Positions 25,299-34,355 of a DNA stretch of 64,000 bases are shown here, one piece after another (position 1 is the first letter of the stretch; each line of letters begins with the position of its first letter). Below the pieces are notes generated by a model that saw nothing but the letters and a program-made list of their open reading frames with translations, was not told the DNA's origin and made no database searches. The DNA lies in assembly GCF_014202695.1 (NCBI RefSeq), contig NZ_JACHHH010000013.1, forward strand, positions 35,313-99,312, written 5' to 3'. The stretch is from Oribacterium sinus. Its GTDB lineage: Bacteria; Bacillota; Clostridia; Lachnospirales; Lachnospiraceae. The position numbers and the translations under genes were made by a program.

Positions 25299-26660
25299 GT
25301 GTCCGGAGTGATTATCCCCATAGCTTTAATGCTATTTTCCGGCTTTGCCTTAACAAGAGTCACCAAGCGCCTGAAGCTTCCCAATGTAACCGCCTACATT
25401 TTGGCGGGAATCCTGATTGGACCCTATTGCTTGAATCTGGTGAATCCGGACATTATTGAAGGCACAAGTTTTATTGCGGATATTGCTCTAGCCTTTATTG
25501 CCTTTGGTACCGGAGAATTTTTTACCTTTTCTACGCTAAAGCAGAACGGGCTGAAGGTTTGTATCATTACCCTTTTTGAAGCGACTCTGGCTTCCCTCTT
25601 TGTTTTTGTGCTTTGTCTTTTTATTTTGAAATTGAATTTAAGTCTGTCCTTGGTTTTGGGAGCATTGGCAGCAACCACCGCCTCCGCTTCCACGATTATG
25701 ACCATCCGGCAGTTTAATGCCAAGGGGGACTTTGTGAATACCCTTTTGCAGGTGGTGGCATTGGACAATGTCTTTGGCCTTGTGGCGTACAGCATGGCGA
25801 TTTCCGTGGCGGTGGCGCTGCAATCCGGCTCCTTTAAGCTGAGCAGTATTCTTATGCCTATTGCTTTAAATCTGGCGGTACTTCTTCTGGGAGGACTTTT
25901 TGGGCTTTTTTTAAAACTTTTAATGCCGAAGCAGCGTTCTACGGACAACCGTTTGATTATTACCATTGCGGTGCTTTTCAGCTTTTGCGGCATCTGCGCC
26001 CTTTTGGATGTTTCTCCTCTTTTGGGCTGTATGTCCATGGGTATGATTTACATCAATATTACGGAAGACGACAAGATTTTCAAGCAATTAAATTACTTTA
26101 ATCCTCCTATTTTACTTCTGTTTTTCGTGCGCTCCGGTATGAACTTTAAGCTGGATGTGCTCTTACATTCTGAGGGAATAGGGGAAAATGTTCCTTTGCT
26201 CTTGGTGGGAATCAGTTATTTCTTGGTACGTATTTTGGGAAAATATCTGGGGGCTATTCTGGGCCCAACTTTGGTGGGAGAAAAGAAGGAAGTTCGGAAA
26301 TATTTAGGATTGGCATTGGTGCCTCAGGCAGGAGTAGCCATCGGTCTTTCCGCCTTGGGGGCAAGAATCCTGGGAGGAGAGTTGGGAAGAGCCTTGGAAA
26401 CGGTAATTCCTGCCTCCAGCATTCTCTACGAACTTATAGGACCGGGGTGTGCTAAACTGGGACTCTATCTTTCCCATTCCTATGCGGTAAGTCTGGAGGA
26501 TTTAACGGAATCCGTCACACTAGAACCGGAGAAGAAGAAAAATGAGGTGGAGCTTTTGATTGAGCGAATCCAGGCTATTCAGAAGGAACTTCCTTCTCAT
26601 GCTAAGAGACTGGCGGAAGAGGAAGAAGCCTTTACCGAGGCGGCGGAGGAGCAGTATTAG
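25299..26660 (+). CDS. CPA2/Kef-type cation:proton antiporter
   Basis: Membrane antiporter of the NhaP/Kef class, 453 residues from GTG 25299. Around twelve hydrophobic segments occupy residues 1-390; LKLPNVTAYILAGILIGP and the helix containing LVPQAGVAIGLSALG match the Na+/H+ exchanger domain. The last ~70 residues are hydrophilic and acidic (EPEKKKNEVELLIERIQAIQKEL), probably a cytoplasmic tail. The natural start is most likely the ATG at 25253, out of frame here because of the G7 tract; in the given sequence the GTG is the first in-frame start and would rely on the G-run as its ribosome site. Ion specificity unknown. Confidence 0.8.
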   Translation: MSGVIIPIALMLFSGFALTRVTKRLKLPNVTAYILAGILIGPYCLNLVNPDIIEGTSFIADIALAFIAFGTGEFFTFSTLKQNGLKVCIITLFEATLASLFVFVLCLFILKLNLSLSLVLGALAATTASASTIMTIRQFNAKGDFVNTLLQVVALDNVFGLVAYSMAISVAVALQSGSFKLSSILMPIALNLAVLLLGGLFGLFLKLLMPKQRSTDNRLIITIAVLFSFCGICALLDVSPLLGCMSMGMIYINITEDDKIFKQLNYFNPPILLLFFVRSGMNFKLDVLLHSEGIGENVPLLLVGISYFLVRILGKYLGAILGPTLVGEKKEVRKYLGLALVPQAGVAIGLSALGARILGGELGRALETVIPASSILYELIGPGCAKLGLYLSHSYAVSLEDLTESVTLEPEKKKNEVELLIERIQAIQKELPSHAKRLAEEEEAFTEAAEEQY

Positions 26661-26727
26661 CTTGAAGCTTCTACTTAAGGGGTTATATAAGATAAAAAAT
26701 AGATAGTTCATTTACGTAGGAGGAAAC

Positions 26728-27183
26728 ATGGCGAAAGACTTAACTACTTGCCAAGTGGATAGACAAAATATATTGAATAATGAATTGGCTATTACGGAGT
26801 TACAAAAACAAACCGGAATACAAGGAGTTGTTTTTGAAGAACGTCTTAGGTTTACTAAGGCTATGGTGGCTACATATTTTGATGTTGATGAAAGAACAAT
26901 AGAAAGGTATGTAAGTGACAATATTGATGAAATTTCCTCGAACGGATATGAGATTGTCAAAGGAGCCAGGCTGAAAGCATTTATAAAATGTATTGCTGAA
27001 CAGGATGTTCCCGACATTAATGTCGGGAACATCAGTAGTCGAACTTCCCAGATTGCTTTATTTGATTTTAGAGCATTTTTAAATGTGGCAATGCTACTAG
27101 TTGAAAGTAAAAATGCAAAAGTACTTAGACAAATTATACTTGATATTTTCAATGCAATTTCGATTGTAGATGAGTTTTATTAG
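26728..27183 (+). CDS. Truncated DNA-binding-like protein (possible remnant)
   Basis: Encodes 151 residues. The part VVFEERLRFTKAMVATYFDVDERTIERYV, then the FDFRAFLNVAMLLVESKNAKVLRQIILDI block, resembles, from memory, the N-terminal half of longer (~300 residue) bacterial DNA-binding proteins often linked to mobile or toxin genes; the usual C-terminal half is missing. AGGAGG precedes the ATG. Base composition is AT-rich compared with the antiporter and MgtC genes on either side. A perfect 30-base palindrome lies inside (27004-27033). Probably a decayed foreign gene. Confidence 0.5.
   Translation: MAKDLTTCQVDRQNILNNELAITELQKQTGIQGVVFEERLRFTKAMVATYFDVDERTIERYVSDNIDEISSNGYEIVKGARLKAFIKCIAEQDVPDINVGNISSRTSQIALFDFRAFLNVAMLLVESKNAKVLRQIILDIFNAISIVDEFY
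27004..27033. repeat. Perfect 30-bp palindrome inside the truncated gene
   Basis: GATGTTCCCGACATT (27004-27018) is followed directly by its exact reverse complement (27019-27033), with no loop. It translates as part of DVPDINVGNIS, a place where related proteins as I recall carry a similar peptide, so it may be partly coincidental. Confidence 0.95.
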
Positions 27184-27215
27184 CATTGATTACAGAAGAA
27201 CAGGAGGAAAAAGCC

Positions 27216-27941
27216 ATGTCAGAATGGACACTACAGGAAGCTTTTCAAAGTCTTAGGATAGAGCATAATATCAGCCTTTCTTCCGCCTTGCTTAGAATCT
27301 TACTTGCGGTTCTTCTCTCTTCCATCATTGGCTGTGAGCGAGCCAACAAAAGGCATTCCGCAGGTCTTCGTACCTTTATTTTGGCTTCTTTATCCAGCTG
27401 TCTGGCCATGATTTTGGATCTGCTGTTTATGAACGAGGGAAATCTTCGTTTTCCTATGCTCTCCGCCTTTGCCATGATCAGTATTGCAAGCATCAGCCGA
27501 AAGGCGATTCTTTACAGCTCCCGAAATCAGGTGAAGGGATTAACCACTGCCATTGCCCTATGGTCCTGTATTCTCATCGGCCTCAGTGCAGGAGCGGGAC
27601 TATACTTGATCAGTGTAGTAGCCTGCTTTATGCTTTATTGGATTCTGTCTTCTTTACCGGGTTTGGAAATGTATTTGAAAAATCGCTCTAACCACTTTGA
27701 AATTCATTTGGAGTTAAAGAGCAGGCAGTATTTACAGGACTTTGTAACGACTATCCGGAGACTGGGGCTTCGAATTGATGATATTGAGTTAAATACCGCC
27801 TACCACGGTTCCGGCCTTAGCGTGTATTCCGTGACCTTTACTATAGACAGCAAGGAGCTGAAGAAGTTCAAAACTCACAAGGAGATTATCGAAGCCCTGT
27901 CCACCATTGACTACATTTATCATATTGAGGAAATGCGGTAG
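27216..27941 (+). CDS. MgtC/SapB-family membrane protein
   Basis: About 241 residues. The MgtC hallmark is present near residues 20-50: SSALLRILLAVLLSSIIGCERANK followed by RHSAGLRTFILASL (the ER...GLRT motif). Four to five membrane helices are followed by a ~90-residue cytoplasmic ACT-like tail (FEIHLELKSRQYLQDFVTTI). The ATG at 27216 has AGGAGG; a TTG at 27186 is unlikely. MgtC proteins are linked to magnesium homeostasis and to ATP synthase inhibition in pathogens; the role here is unproven. Confidence 0.88.
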   Translation: MSEWTLQEAFQSLRIEHNISLSSALLRILLAVLLSSIIGCERANKRHSAGLRTFILASLSSCLAMILDLLFMNEGNLRFPMLSAFAMISIASISRKAILYSSRNQVKGLTTAIALWSCILIGLSAGAGLYLISVVACFMLYWILSSLPGLEMYLKNRSNHFEIHLELKSRQYLQDFVTTIRRLGLRIDDIELNTAYHGSGLSVYSVTFTIDSKELKKFKTHKEIIEALSTIDYIYHIEEMR

Positions 27942-27983
27942 TTTAATTCCTGGCCTTTACATCTTAGAACAGATATGATAATT

Positions 27984-28022
27984 TTTATTCGGACAAAACC
28001 GAATCGGAGGTGACCGAATAAA
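27984..28022 (+). promoter_or_regulatory. Inverted repeat enclosing the ribosome site of the AAA ATPase gene
   Basis: TTTATTCGG (27984-27992) and CCGAATAAA (28014-28022) are exact complements, with a further CCGAAT at 27999-28004. GGAGGTGA (28006-28013) lies in the loop, and the downstream arm touches the start codon. A TATGAT-like -10 box lies just upstream. Could be an operator (perhaps autoregulatory) or a translation-controlling hairpin. Confidence 0.6.
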
Positions 28023-29402
28023 ATGAAATTTATCGGAAGAGAGGAAGAAGTACGGAAAATCAAAGGCTTGTATCAGTCTCCCGGCATGGAAGTGCTTCTA
28101 TTATACGGAAGAAGGCGTATTGGAAAAAGTGAGCTGATGAAACATTCCATGCAGTTCTTTGAGGGGAAGAGGATTTATTACGAGTGTAAACAGACTTCTG
28201 AAATGAACAATGTAGAAAGCCTGGCGACTTTACTTTCGGAAGAGTTTGGCTACCCGAAGATTTCCTTTTCCGGTCTGGAGGAAGTGCTGGATTTTCTTTT
28301 TAAAAGGGCAACGGAGGAGAATATTCTCTTGATTTTGGATGAATATTCTTATCTTAGCGATGTGCTGAAGGGCATGGACAGTGTTTTGCAGGCACTGATT
28401 GATAAATATCGAAACCGGAGTAAATTGAAATTGGCCTTGTGCGGTTCCTTTGTGGATACCATGCAGAAACTGATAGAAAAAGAGAATCCCTTATTTGGAC
28501 GTTTTGATTTGGTTTTAAAGCTGAAGCCCATGGATTACTATGATTCGGCACAGTTTTATTCCCATTTTTCCGACGAGGATAAGGTGAGGCTTTATAGTGT
28601 TTTTGGCGGAATTCCCTATTATAATCGTTTGATTCGGGAAGACAGGTCCGTAAAGGAAAATATTATAGAGCTGATCGCATCCCCCGGTGCAAGACTGGAA
28701 AATGAGGTACTCATGTACCTTAAGTCGGAAATTGCGAAAATTGTGAATGCCAATGAAGTCTTTGAGGCTATGGCAAAGGGATTTTCCCGCTTTAACGATA
28801 TCCTGTCTCAGTCCCATGTTTCCAGTGGCCCCAGCCTAGTGGATGTGTTGGACAAGCTGATTCGTATGGAGTTGGTGGAGAAGGCAGCGCCCATTAATGA
28901 TGAAAATAACCGAAAGAAGTCCGGATATTATATCGGTGACCCCATGTCCTTGTTTTATTATCGATATATTTTCCGCTACAGCTCCCAGCTAAACGTGATG
29001 AATTCGGATATTTTCTATCAGCGATATATTCAGGAGGACTTTGAAAATGCCTATGTGCCGAAGCGTTTTGAGACAATAGGAAAACAATATTTGATTCGGC
29101 AGAATCGGGCAGGACTTATAGAGGAGCCCTTTGAGAAAATAGGCAGGTACTACTACGATATTCCGAAAGAACGACGAAACGGAGAGTTCGACATTGTCAC
29201 CTACGATCCCAAGGGCTATATTTTTTATGAAGTAAAGTTTCAAGATAAGCCTCTTAGCAAGGCGGAAATAGAAAAGGAGATAGCGCAGGTAAAGGAATGC
29301 GGCCTGCAATGCTATCGTTACGGCTTCCTTTCCAAAAGCGGATTTGAAGCAATTTCTCGGGATGATTTGCTTTTGATTTCCTTAGAAAGTCTGTATGTAT
29401 AG
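28023..29402 (+). CDS. AAA ATPase with C-terminal DUF234/PD-(D/E)XK-like domain
   Basis: Encodes 459 residues of the ATPase_2 (archaeal-type) family. Walker A GRRRIGKSEL at about residue 29, Walker B LLILDEYSYL near 100, a winged-helix region in the middle, and a C-terminal domain with GEFDIVTYDPKGYIFYEVKF, a spacing of D and ExK typical of PD-(D/E)XK nuclease-fold DUF234 domains. Such ATPases are widespread and their role is not settled; some are carried by mobile or defence loci. GGAGGTGA precedes the ATG inside an inverted repeat. The gene stands alone and ends before a terminator. Confidence 0.85.
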   Translation: MKFIGREEEVRKIKGLYQSPGMEVLLLYGRRRIGKSELMKHSMQFFEGKRIYYECKQTSEMNNVESLATLLSEEFGYPKISFSGLEEVLDFLFKRATEENILLILDEYSYLSDVLKGMDSVLQALIDKYRNRSKLKLALCGSFVDTMQKLIEKENPLFGRFDLVLKLKPMDYYDSAQFYSHFSDEDKVRLYSVFGGIPYYNRLIREDRSVKENIIELIASPGARLENEVLMYLKSEIAKIVNANEVFEAMAKGFSRFNDILSQSHVSSGPSLVDVLDKLIRMELVEKAAPINDENNRKKSGYYIGDPMSLFYYRYIFRYSSQLNVMNSDIFYQRYIQEDFENAYVPKRFETIGKQYLIRQNRAGLIEEPFEKIGRYYYDIPKERRNGEFDIVTYDPKGYIFYEVKFQDKPLSKAEIEKEIAQVKECGLQCYRYGFLSKSGFEAISRDDLLLISLESLYV

Positions 29403-29461
29403 TTTTCTATGGCAAGTTTTAAGATAAAAAATCTTTTCTTCTCATCAGAGAAAATCACTTC

Positions 29462-29486
29462 GGAGGCTTTTTTAGCCTCCTTTTTT
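29462..29486 (+). terminator. Terminator after the AAA ATPase gene
   Basis: GGAGGCT (29462-29468) pairs with AGCCTCC (29474-29480), followed by TTTTTT. Confidence 0.9.
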
Positions 29487-29526
29487 ACGCTATACTAGGA
29501 CAGTTCAAAGAAATGAAGGGAGAACT

Positions 29527-30177
29527 ATGGAAAAAAGTCTGAAAGACCAAGTATATGAATCTATTCTGGAGGATATCTTCCAGGGCAATGTTTCTCCGGG
29601 AGATATTTTGAATGAAAAGGCACTACTGGAAAAATACCACTGTAGCAAGTCTCCGGTTCGAGAGGCGCTGATGGCACTTTGTGCGGACGGCATTTTAAAA
29701 AATATCCCCCGCTACGGCTATGAGGTGGTGCGCCTCAGTAAGGAAGATATCTACGATATGCTGGCTTTCCGCTTTGTCTTGGAGCGGGGAGTGCTTTTGG
29801 AGTGCGGAGCGGAGCTTAGGGAGGAAGACTTTCGGGACTTGGAGCAGATCAACAGTCAGTGCAGTGAAAATAATACGGACGCCATGACTCACTGGAAGCA
29901 TAACATGGAATTTCACCTTCGTTTGATTGCCTGTGCCCACAATGACTATATTACGGAGCAGCTGGAAAAATGCATGACCAGACTGAAGCGAGCCTACTCC
30001 CAATACTATTGGAAAAAGGACAAGGAAATTCTTTTTTCCATGGATACGGAGCACCATGTGGACATTGTGTCGGCGCTACGAAATAAGGATGTGGAGAAGG
30101 CCATTCGCTATTTGGAGGAGGATATTCAGGACTTCGGAGAGTACTCCGCCTATCGTTTAAAGCTCCATTTTTCTTAA
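29527..30177 (+). CDS. GntR/FadR-family transcriptional regulator
   Basis: Encodes 216 residues. The N-terminal GntR winged helix is clear (LKDQVYESILEDIFQGNVSPGDIL, then the recognition part KYHCSKSPVREALMALCADGIL) and the C-terminal part is an all-helical FCD ligand domain with metal-binding histidines plausible at HNMEFHLRLIACAHN and TEHHVDIVSAL. AGGGAG precedes the ATG. No catabolic genes adjoin except the GDPD downstream, so the ligand and targets are unknown. Confidence 0.9.
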   Translation: MEKSLKDQVYESILEDIFQGNVSPGDILNEKALLEKYHCSKSPVREALMALCADGILKNIPRYGYEVVRLSKEDIYDMLAFRFVLERGVLLECGAELREEDFRDLEQINSQCSENNTDAMTHWKHNMEFHLRLIACAHNDYITEQLEKCMTRLKRAYSQYYWKKDKEILFSMDTEHHVDIVSALRNKDVEKAIRYLEEDIQDFGEYSAYRLKLHFS

Positions 30178-30279
30178 ATCGATATCGGAAAGAAATTTGC
30201 GGTTTCTTTAACGAAAAGGAGATATATTGTAAAAATATTCATTTAAAGCATTTACCAAGCAAATTTTAGAAAGGAACTT

Positions 30280-32040
30280 ATGGAAAAAAAAGAGGGCATG
30301 TGGAAACAGGTTTTTGGGACTTTGACATTTTGCAATCGCCATAAGTTCCTCTTTTTGTCTACCGCTATTTTTTTGCAGATTGCGACCTTTGTAGGGAAGG
30401 AGCTTTTGCAAATGCTTTTCCGTCTGGCTTTGGTGCTGGTAGACTTGCCCAATGTGGATCAGTACAATATTCGCTATTTCTTTACCAGCCCCAGAAGCCT
30501 CTTTATGGTTTTGCTTTTTGCTTTTCTTCTGGCCTTCTTTTTTTATGTGGAGGTCTTCACCCTGGTACAGGTGATTTTGGCGGCCAAGGAAGGGGTTCGG
30601 ATTTCTTATCGAAAAATTCTTCGCACCTCTCTAATCCGACTGCGGGATTTCAGCTATGGAAATGTGCTGCTGTTCCTTCTTTATATTCTCTGCACCGTGC
30701 CGGTGGCGGGCTTTATTCTAAGCTCTTCCCTGACAGATTCCTTCCACATTCCGGATTTTATAACGGAAGAAGTGGGCAAAACTGTGGGAGGGCATATTGC
30801 TCTTTTTCTTCTGTTTTTCTTTTTCATGTACTTAAATATGCGTCTGGTTTATACTGTGCCTTTAATGGGCTTAAAGGCGCAGAAGTTTAACAAATCTGTG
30901 CGGGAAAGCTTTGCCTATACGAAAAAAGGCGGAATCAAATTGTTTCTGACTCTCTTTTTATATGAGTTTTTGCTGAGTTTGTTGGCCGCTCTTTTACTCT
31001 ATCTGGCGGCTTTTCTCTTTACCCGCCTGGATCCAAAGGGAGAATTGGGCATCTTTCATTTTCTTTTCTTCCTGCTCTTTCGTTTTACCCGATTTTTCTT
31101 TGGAATTTTGTCAAAAATCGGCTTTCTTTCCCTCTTGGTAAATACTCTTCCGGTGGAAGGCTCCGAGGGGGAAAATGCTTTTCTTGCCGAGGAACAAAAG
31201 TATAGCAAAACCACCGTTTTCCTCCTACTGGCTTTATTTGTTTTTCACAGCACCATAGCGCTTATGGATTATATGGGACGGGAAGTTAATACGGATGCGA
31301 AAATCATTGCCCATAGAGGGCTGGTTTCTACCGGAGTAGAAAATACTATAGAGTCTTTAGAGGGGGCAAAGGCAGCAGGGGCTGATATGGTGGAGTTGGA
31401 TATTCAGCTGACCAAGGATCGGGAATTTGTGGTAATGCATGATGTGGATCTTTCCCGACTTACCGGAATAGAAAAAAAGGTCTACGACTGTACCCTTTCG
31501 GAGCTCACCGCTATGACGGTGCATCAGGGGGAGTTTAGCGGAAAAATTCCAAGCCTTCGGGAATTTGTACAGCGGGCAAAGGAGCTGAATATGCCCCTTC
31601 TGATAGAGATTAAGCCTCATGGGAAGGAACCGGAGAATTTTTCGGAAATTCTTCTGGAGAAGCTGGAAGAATACGGGGTGGAGAAGACGAACCCCCTGAT
31701 GTCTTTGGACATTTCCCTGATGGAGGGGATAGAAGAGACTGCTCCGGAATGGAAGACCGGGGTGGTGATTCCGGTGCAATTCGGAGATTTTGCCACGGAA
31801 AATGTGGACTTTTATGCGATTGAAGATTCCTCCTATAACGGCTACCTGATGGGAGAGGTGCAGGATATGGGGAAGGAAATTTATGTTTGGACCATCAATG
31901 AAGAAGACAAAATCATCAAATACCTGCAAAGTCCGGTGGACGGCATGATTACGGACGATCCTGAGGATGTGTTTAAGCTTCGAAAGGATATGCTGGAGGA
32001 TAGAAGCTATTACGGTATGTATGAGCGCATGGCGGGGTAG
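30280..32040 (+). CDS. Membrane glycerophosphodiester phosphodiesterase
   Basis: Two-part protein of 586 residues. The first ~330 residues hold about six to eight membrane helices, matching the GPDPase membrane domain seen in Firmicutes. The second part is a GDPD TIM barrel: KIIAHRGLVSTGVENTIES, ADMVELDIQLTKDREFVVMHD, the conserved IPSLREFVQRAK, LLIEIKPHG and a final YVWTINEE. These contain the catalytic histidines and the metal-binding E/D pair. It would hydrolyse glycerophosphodiesters, or act on teichoic-acid-like polymers, at the membrane. AAAGGAAC precedes the ATG. A large repeat element begins at the stop codon. Confidence 0.92.
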   Translation: MEKKEGMWKQVFGTLTFCNRHKFLFLSTAIFLQIATFVGKELLQMLFRLALVLVDLPNVDQYNIRYFFTSPRSLFMVLLFAFLLAFFFYVEVFTLVQVILAAKEGVRISYRKILRTSLIRLRDFSYGNVLLFLLYILCTVPVAGFILSSSLTDSFHIPDFITEEVGKTVGGHIALFLLFFFFMYLNMRLVYTVPLMGLKAQKFNKSVRESFAYTKKGGIKLFLTLFLYEFLLSLLAALLLYLAAFLFTRLDPKGELGIFHFLFFLLFRFTRFFFGILSKIGFLSLLVNTLPVEGSEGENAFLAEEQKYSKTTVFLLLALFVFHSTIALMDYMGREVNTDAKIIAHRGLVSTGVENTIESLEGAKAAGADMVELDIQLTKDREFVVMHDVDLSRLTGIEKKVYDCTLSELTAMTVHQGEFSGKIPSLREFVQRAKELNMPLLIEIKPHGKEPENFSEILLEKLEEYGVEKTNPLMSLDISLMEGIEETAPEWKTGVVIPVQFGDFATENVDFYAIEDSSYNGYLMGEVQDMGKEIYVWTINEEDKIIKYLQSPVDGMITDDPEDVFKLRKDMLEDRSYYGMYERMAG

Positions 32041-32600
32041 GGGGCGCTGATGCAGTATAGGCGTGAAATCGAGCACGCTTCCGCTATGCTTGCCCTTGCA
32101 AAGTGAAGGACTGTACTCAATATGAGAAAGCGCTTTGATGAAGTATAGGTCTGTAATCGGGGCACGCTCCCGCTAACCTCGCCTTCGTAGCAGTACTAAC
32201 TTCAAGCGTCGCCTTGGCTCGCTTTCAGTAAGTACTGACGGGCTCAGATTGCCCCCTATTACAGACCTATACTTCATCATTCGCTTTGGTTATTAGATTT
32301 CTACAGTCCTTCGCTTCGCAGGGGCTCTGTAGATACCGGCGGGCTCAGATTGCTCTCTTTCATGTCTATACTGCAATCGCTTCAGCTATTTGATTTCTAT
32401 AGTCCTTCGCTTTGCAGGGCCTCCATAGGTTCCGGCGAGCTCAGATTGCTCTCTTTCATGCCTATACTGCATCATTCGCTTTGGTTATTAGATTTCTACA
32501 GTTCTTCACTTTGCCGGGGCTCTGTAAGTACCGGCGGGCTCAGCTTGCCCCTATTACAGGCCTATATTGCATCAGAGCGGCTTTCTCATATTGAATATGG
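32041..32600. repeat. Palindromic intergenic element with three tandem half units
   Basis: Core palindrome 32137-32278 has 21-base arms (32137-32157, 32258-32278) that are exact complements but differ in sequence from other copies. It is enclosed by a second stem, CAATATGAGAAAGC (32118-32131) with GCTTTCTCATATTG (32580-32593). Between core and outer arm, the right half is repeated three times with a ~98-base period (about 32279-32375, 32376-32473, 32474-32573), each containing TCTACAGT-like, CGGCGGGCTCAG-like and CTATACTGCATC-like blocks. No credible gene lies here. Confidence 0.92.
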
Positions 32601-32886
32601 TTCTCACTGGTGATGTTTGTGAGGGCGTACTTCTATGCACTTATATATTGCATAAAAATCTTGTAATATTTATAGAATCACTATACAAATCATATAAAAG
32701 TTATGTTAAAAAATCGTCAAAATCCGCCTAGTGCTTTTTAATCGCATTACTGATATGATTAGAGTAAATCTAAATAAGAATAGGAAGATTTCGGGGTTTT
32801 ACTTTGAAAGACAATCTTCACGCTTACTATGGGAAGGAAGGTTTAGTTAAAAAGTCCTGTCAGACATATTTTAGGAGGTGCTATTG
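32601..32886 (+). promoter_or_regulatory. Leader region of the cysteine desulfidase-like gene
   Basis: About 290 AT-rich bases without a gene. A hairpin GAAGATT (32784-32790) with AATCTTC (32813-32819) lies about 70 bases before the start. Several AT-rich boxes could be promoters, but none stands out. Confidence 0.4.
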
Positions 32887-34185
32887 GTGGAAGAGAGCTT
32901 GATGAAGAATTATACGGAGATTTTACAGAATGAGCTGGTGCCGGCCATGGGCTGTACGGAACCCATTGCCATTGCCTATGCCGCAGCGGCAGCAAGGAAG
33001 CTTCTGGGAGAAGAGGTCAAGGAGATAAAGCTTTGCTGCTCCGGAAACATTATTAAGAATGTAAAGGCGGTTACTGTGCCTAATTCCGGAGGACAGAAGG
33101 GAATGCAGGCAGCGGCAATCTTGGGTGTACTTGGCGGTGATCCTGACTTAAAGCTGGAAGTATTATCTACTGTTACGGATGAAGACCGGGAGAAGTGCAG
33201 AAAGCTGGTGGATACCGGTTTTTGCAAGGTCAGCTTTCAGGAGGAAGGCCCCAAGCTTTACATTGCGGTAGAGCTTCTGTCCGAAAACCATAAGGTAAAA
33301 CTGGAGATTGCAAACCAGCACAGTAACATCATTTACATGGAAAAGGATGGAGAGGTTCTTTACAAAGAGGGAGAAGAGGATAAGCAGGATGTGATTTCCA
33401 CAGGAGGAGACCGGAGTCTGATGTCTCTTCAGGGTATTTTGGACTATGCCAATGCAGTGGATTTATCCTTGGTAAGACCGTCTTTACAGAGACAGGTGGA
33501 GATGAACCTGGCGATTTCCCAAGAGGGCTTGGACAATCCCTGGGGGGCCAGTGTGGGAAAGACGATTTTGGAGACCTGGGGCTCCGATGTACGGGCTTGT
33601 GCATGCGCCAGAGCGGCAGCAGGATCTGATGCCAGAATGAGCGGTTGCCCTCTTCCGGTGGTGATTAACTCCGGCTCCGGCAATCAGGGTATTACCGTAA
33701 GTATGCCGGTGGTGGAATATGCGAAAGCCCTTTCCATTTCCGAAGAGAAGATGTACAGAGCCTTGATTGTCAGCAATTTGGTGTCCGTTTACATTAAGCA
33801 CTATATCGGTGCTCTTTCCGCCTTCTGCGGAGCGGTTAGTGCCTCCTGCGGTGCGGGTGCCGGTATTACCTACCTTTGCGGAGGAAATTATCAGAAGATC
33901 GGCCGTACCATCAGCAACACCTTGGGCAATGTGGGAGGCATTGTCTGTGACGGTGCCAAGCCCAGCTGTGCGGCGAAGATTGCATCTTCCGTTCATGCGG
34001 CGATTTTAGCTCATCACATGAGTATGAAGGATCAGGGCTTCCATGGGGGAGAAGGCATCGTGGAAGAGGATGTGGAGAAGACCATCCGCAATATGGGCTA
34101 TATCGGAAAGGTGGGTATGCAATCCACCGACAGAGAAATTTTGAAGGTAATGACCGATCAGGTGGATGTGAATTCCTGTGTGTAG
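32887..34185 (+). CDS. L-cysteine desulfidase / UPF0597 (CyuA, SdaA-like) protein
   Basis: Member of the UPF0597/serine-dehydratase-alpha family (CyuA/YhaM), thought to degrade L-cysteine to pyruvate, ammonia and sulfide using an iron-sulfur cluster. Conserved stretches: LVPAMGCTEPIAIAYAAA at the N-terminus, CPLPVVINSGSGNQGITVS and CGAVSASCGAGAGITYLCGG, with cysteines able to ligate a cluster, and GIVCDGAKPSCAAKIASS near the end. I start at the GTG at 32887, eight bases after AGGAGG; ATG 32902 is an alternative. A DAACS symporter follows at 170 bases, so the pair probably imports and degrades an amino acid, cysteine or serine. Confidence 0.85.
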   Translation: MEESLMKNYTEILQNELVPAMGCTEPIAIAYAAAAARKLLGEEVKEIKLCCSGNIIKNVKAVTVPNSGGQKGMQAAAILGVLGGDPDLKLEVLSTVTDEDREKCRKLVDTGFCKVSFQEEGPKLYIAVELLSENHKVKLEIANQHSNIIYMEKDGEVLYKEGEEDKQDVISTGGDRSLMSLQGILDYANAVDLSLVRPSLQRQVEMNLAISQEGLDNPWGASVGKTILETWGSDVRACACARAAAGSDARMSGCPLPVVINSGSGNQGITVSMPVVEYAKALSISEEKMYRALIVSNLVSVYIKHYIGALSAFCGAVSASCGAGAGITYLCGGNYQKIGRTISNTLGNVGGIVCDGAKPSCAAKIASSVHAAILAHHMSMKDQGFHGGEGIVEEDVEKTIRNMGYIGKVGMQSTDREILKVMTDQVDVNSCV

Positions 34186-34355
34186 GAATTTTTGGCGTCC
34201 TGACCGGGGGGACGGAACTGCGTAAACCGGCAAAGCTTAAGAAATAGATTGAAATATGTCTCGAGACATGGCTTAAGAAATAGCCGGAGAATAGACTGAG
34301 AAATGTCTTGAAATTGAGCTTGAAAATTTACAACAAAATAAGAAGGAGAAAAAGT

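Noticed and set aside
25199..25459. 86-residue plus-strand open frame as a separate gene
   Set aside because: Only its first ~13 codons from ATG 25253 make sense, as the frameshifted N-terminus of the antiporter.
31357..32076. 239-residue open frame on the minus strand
   Set aside because: Shadow of the GDPD gene; composition is histidine/leucine-rich as expected from antisense reading.
32279..32573. Direct repeats at ~98 bp spacing considered as a CRISPR-like array
   Set aside because: Units are similar along their whole length with no constant repeat/variable spacer pattern, and no cas genes are near.
32350..32613. Open frame across the 32 kb repeats
   Set aside because: Made of translated repeat units; no ribosome site, and other copies of the repeat do not keep the frame.
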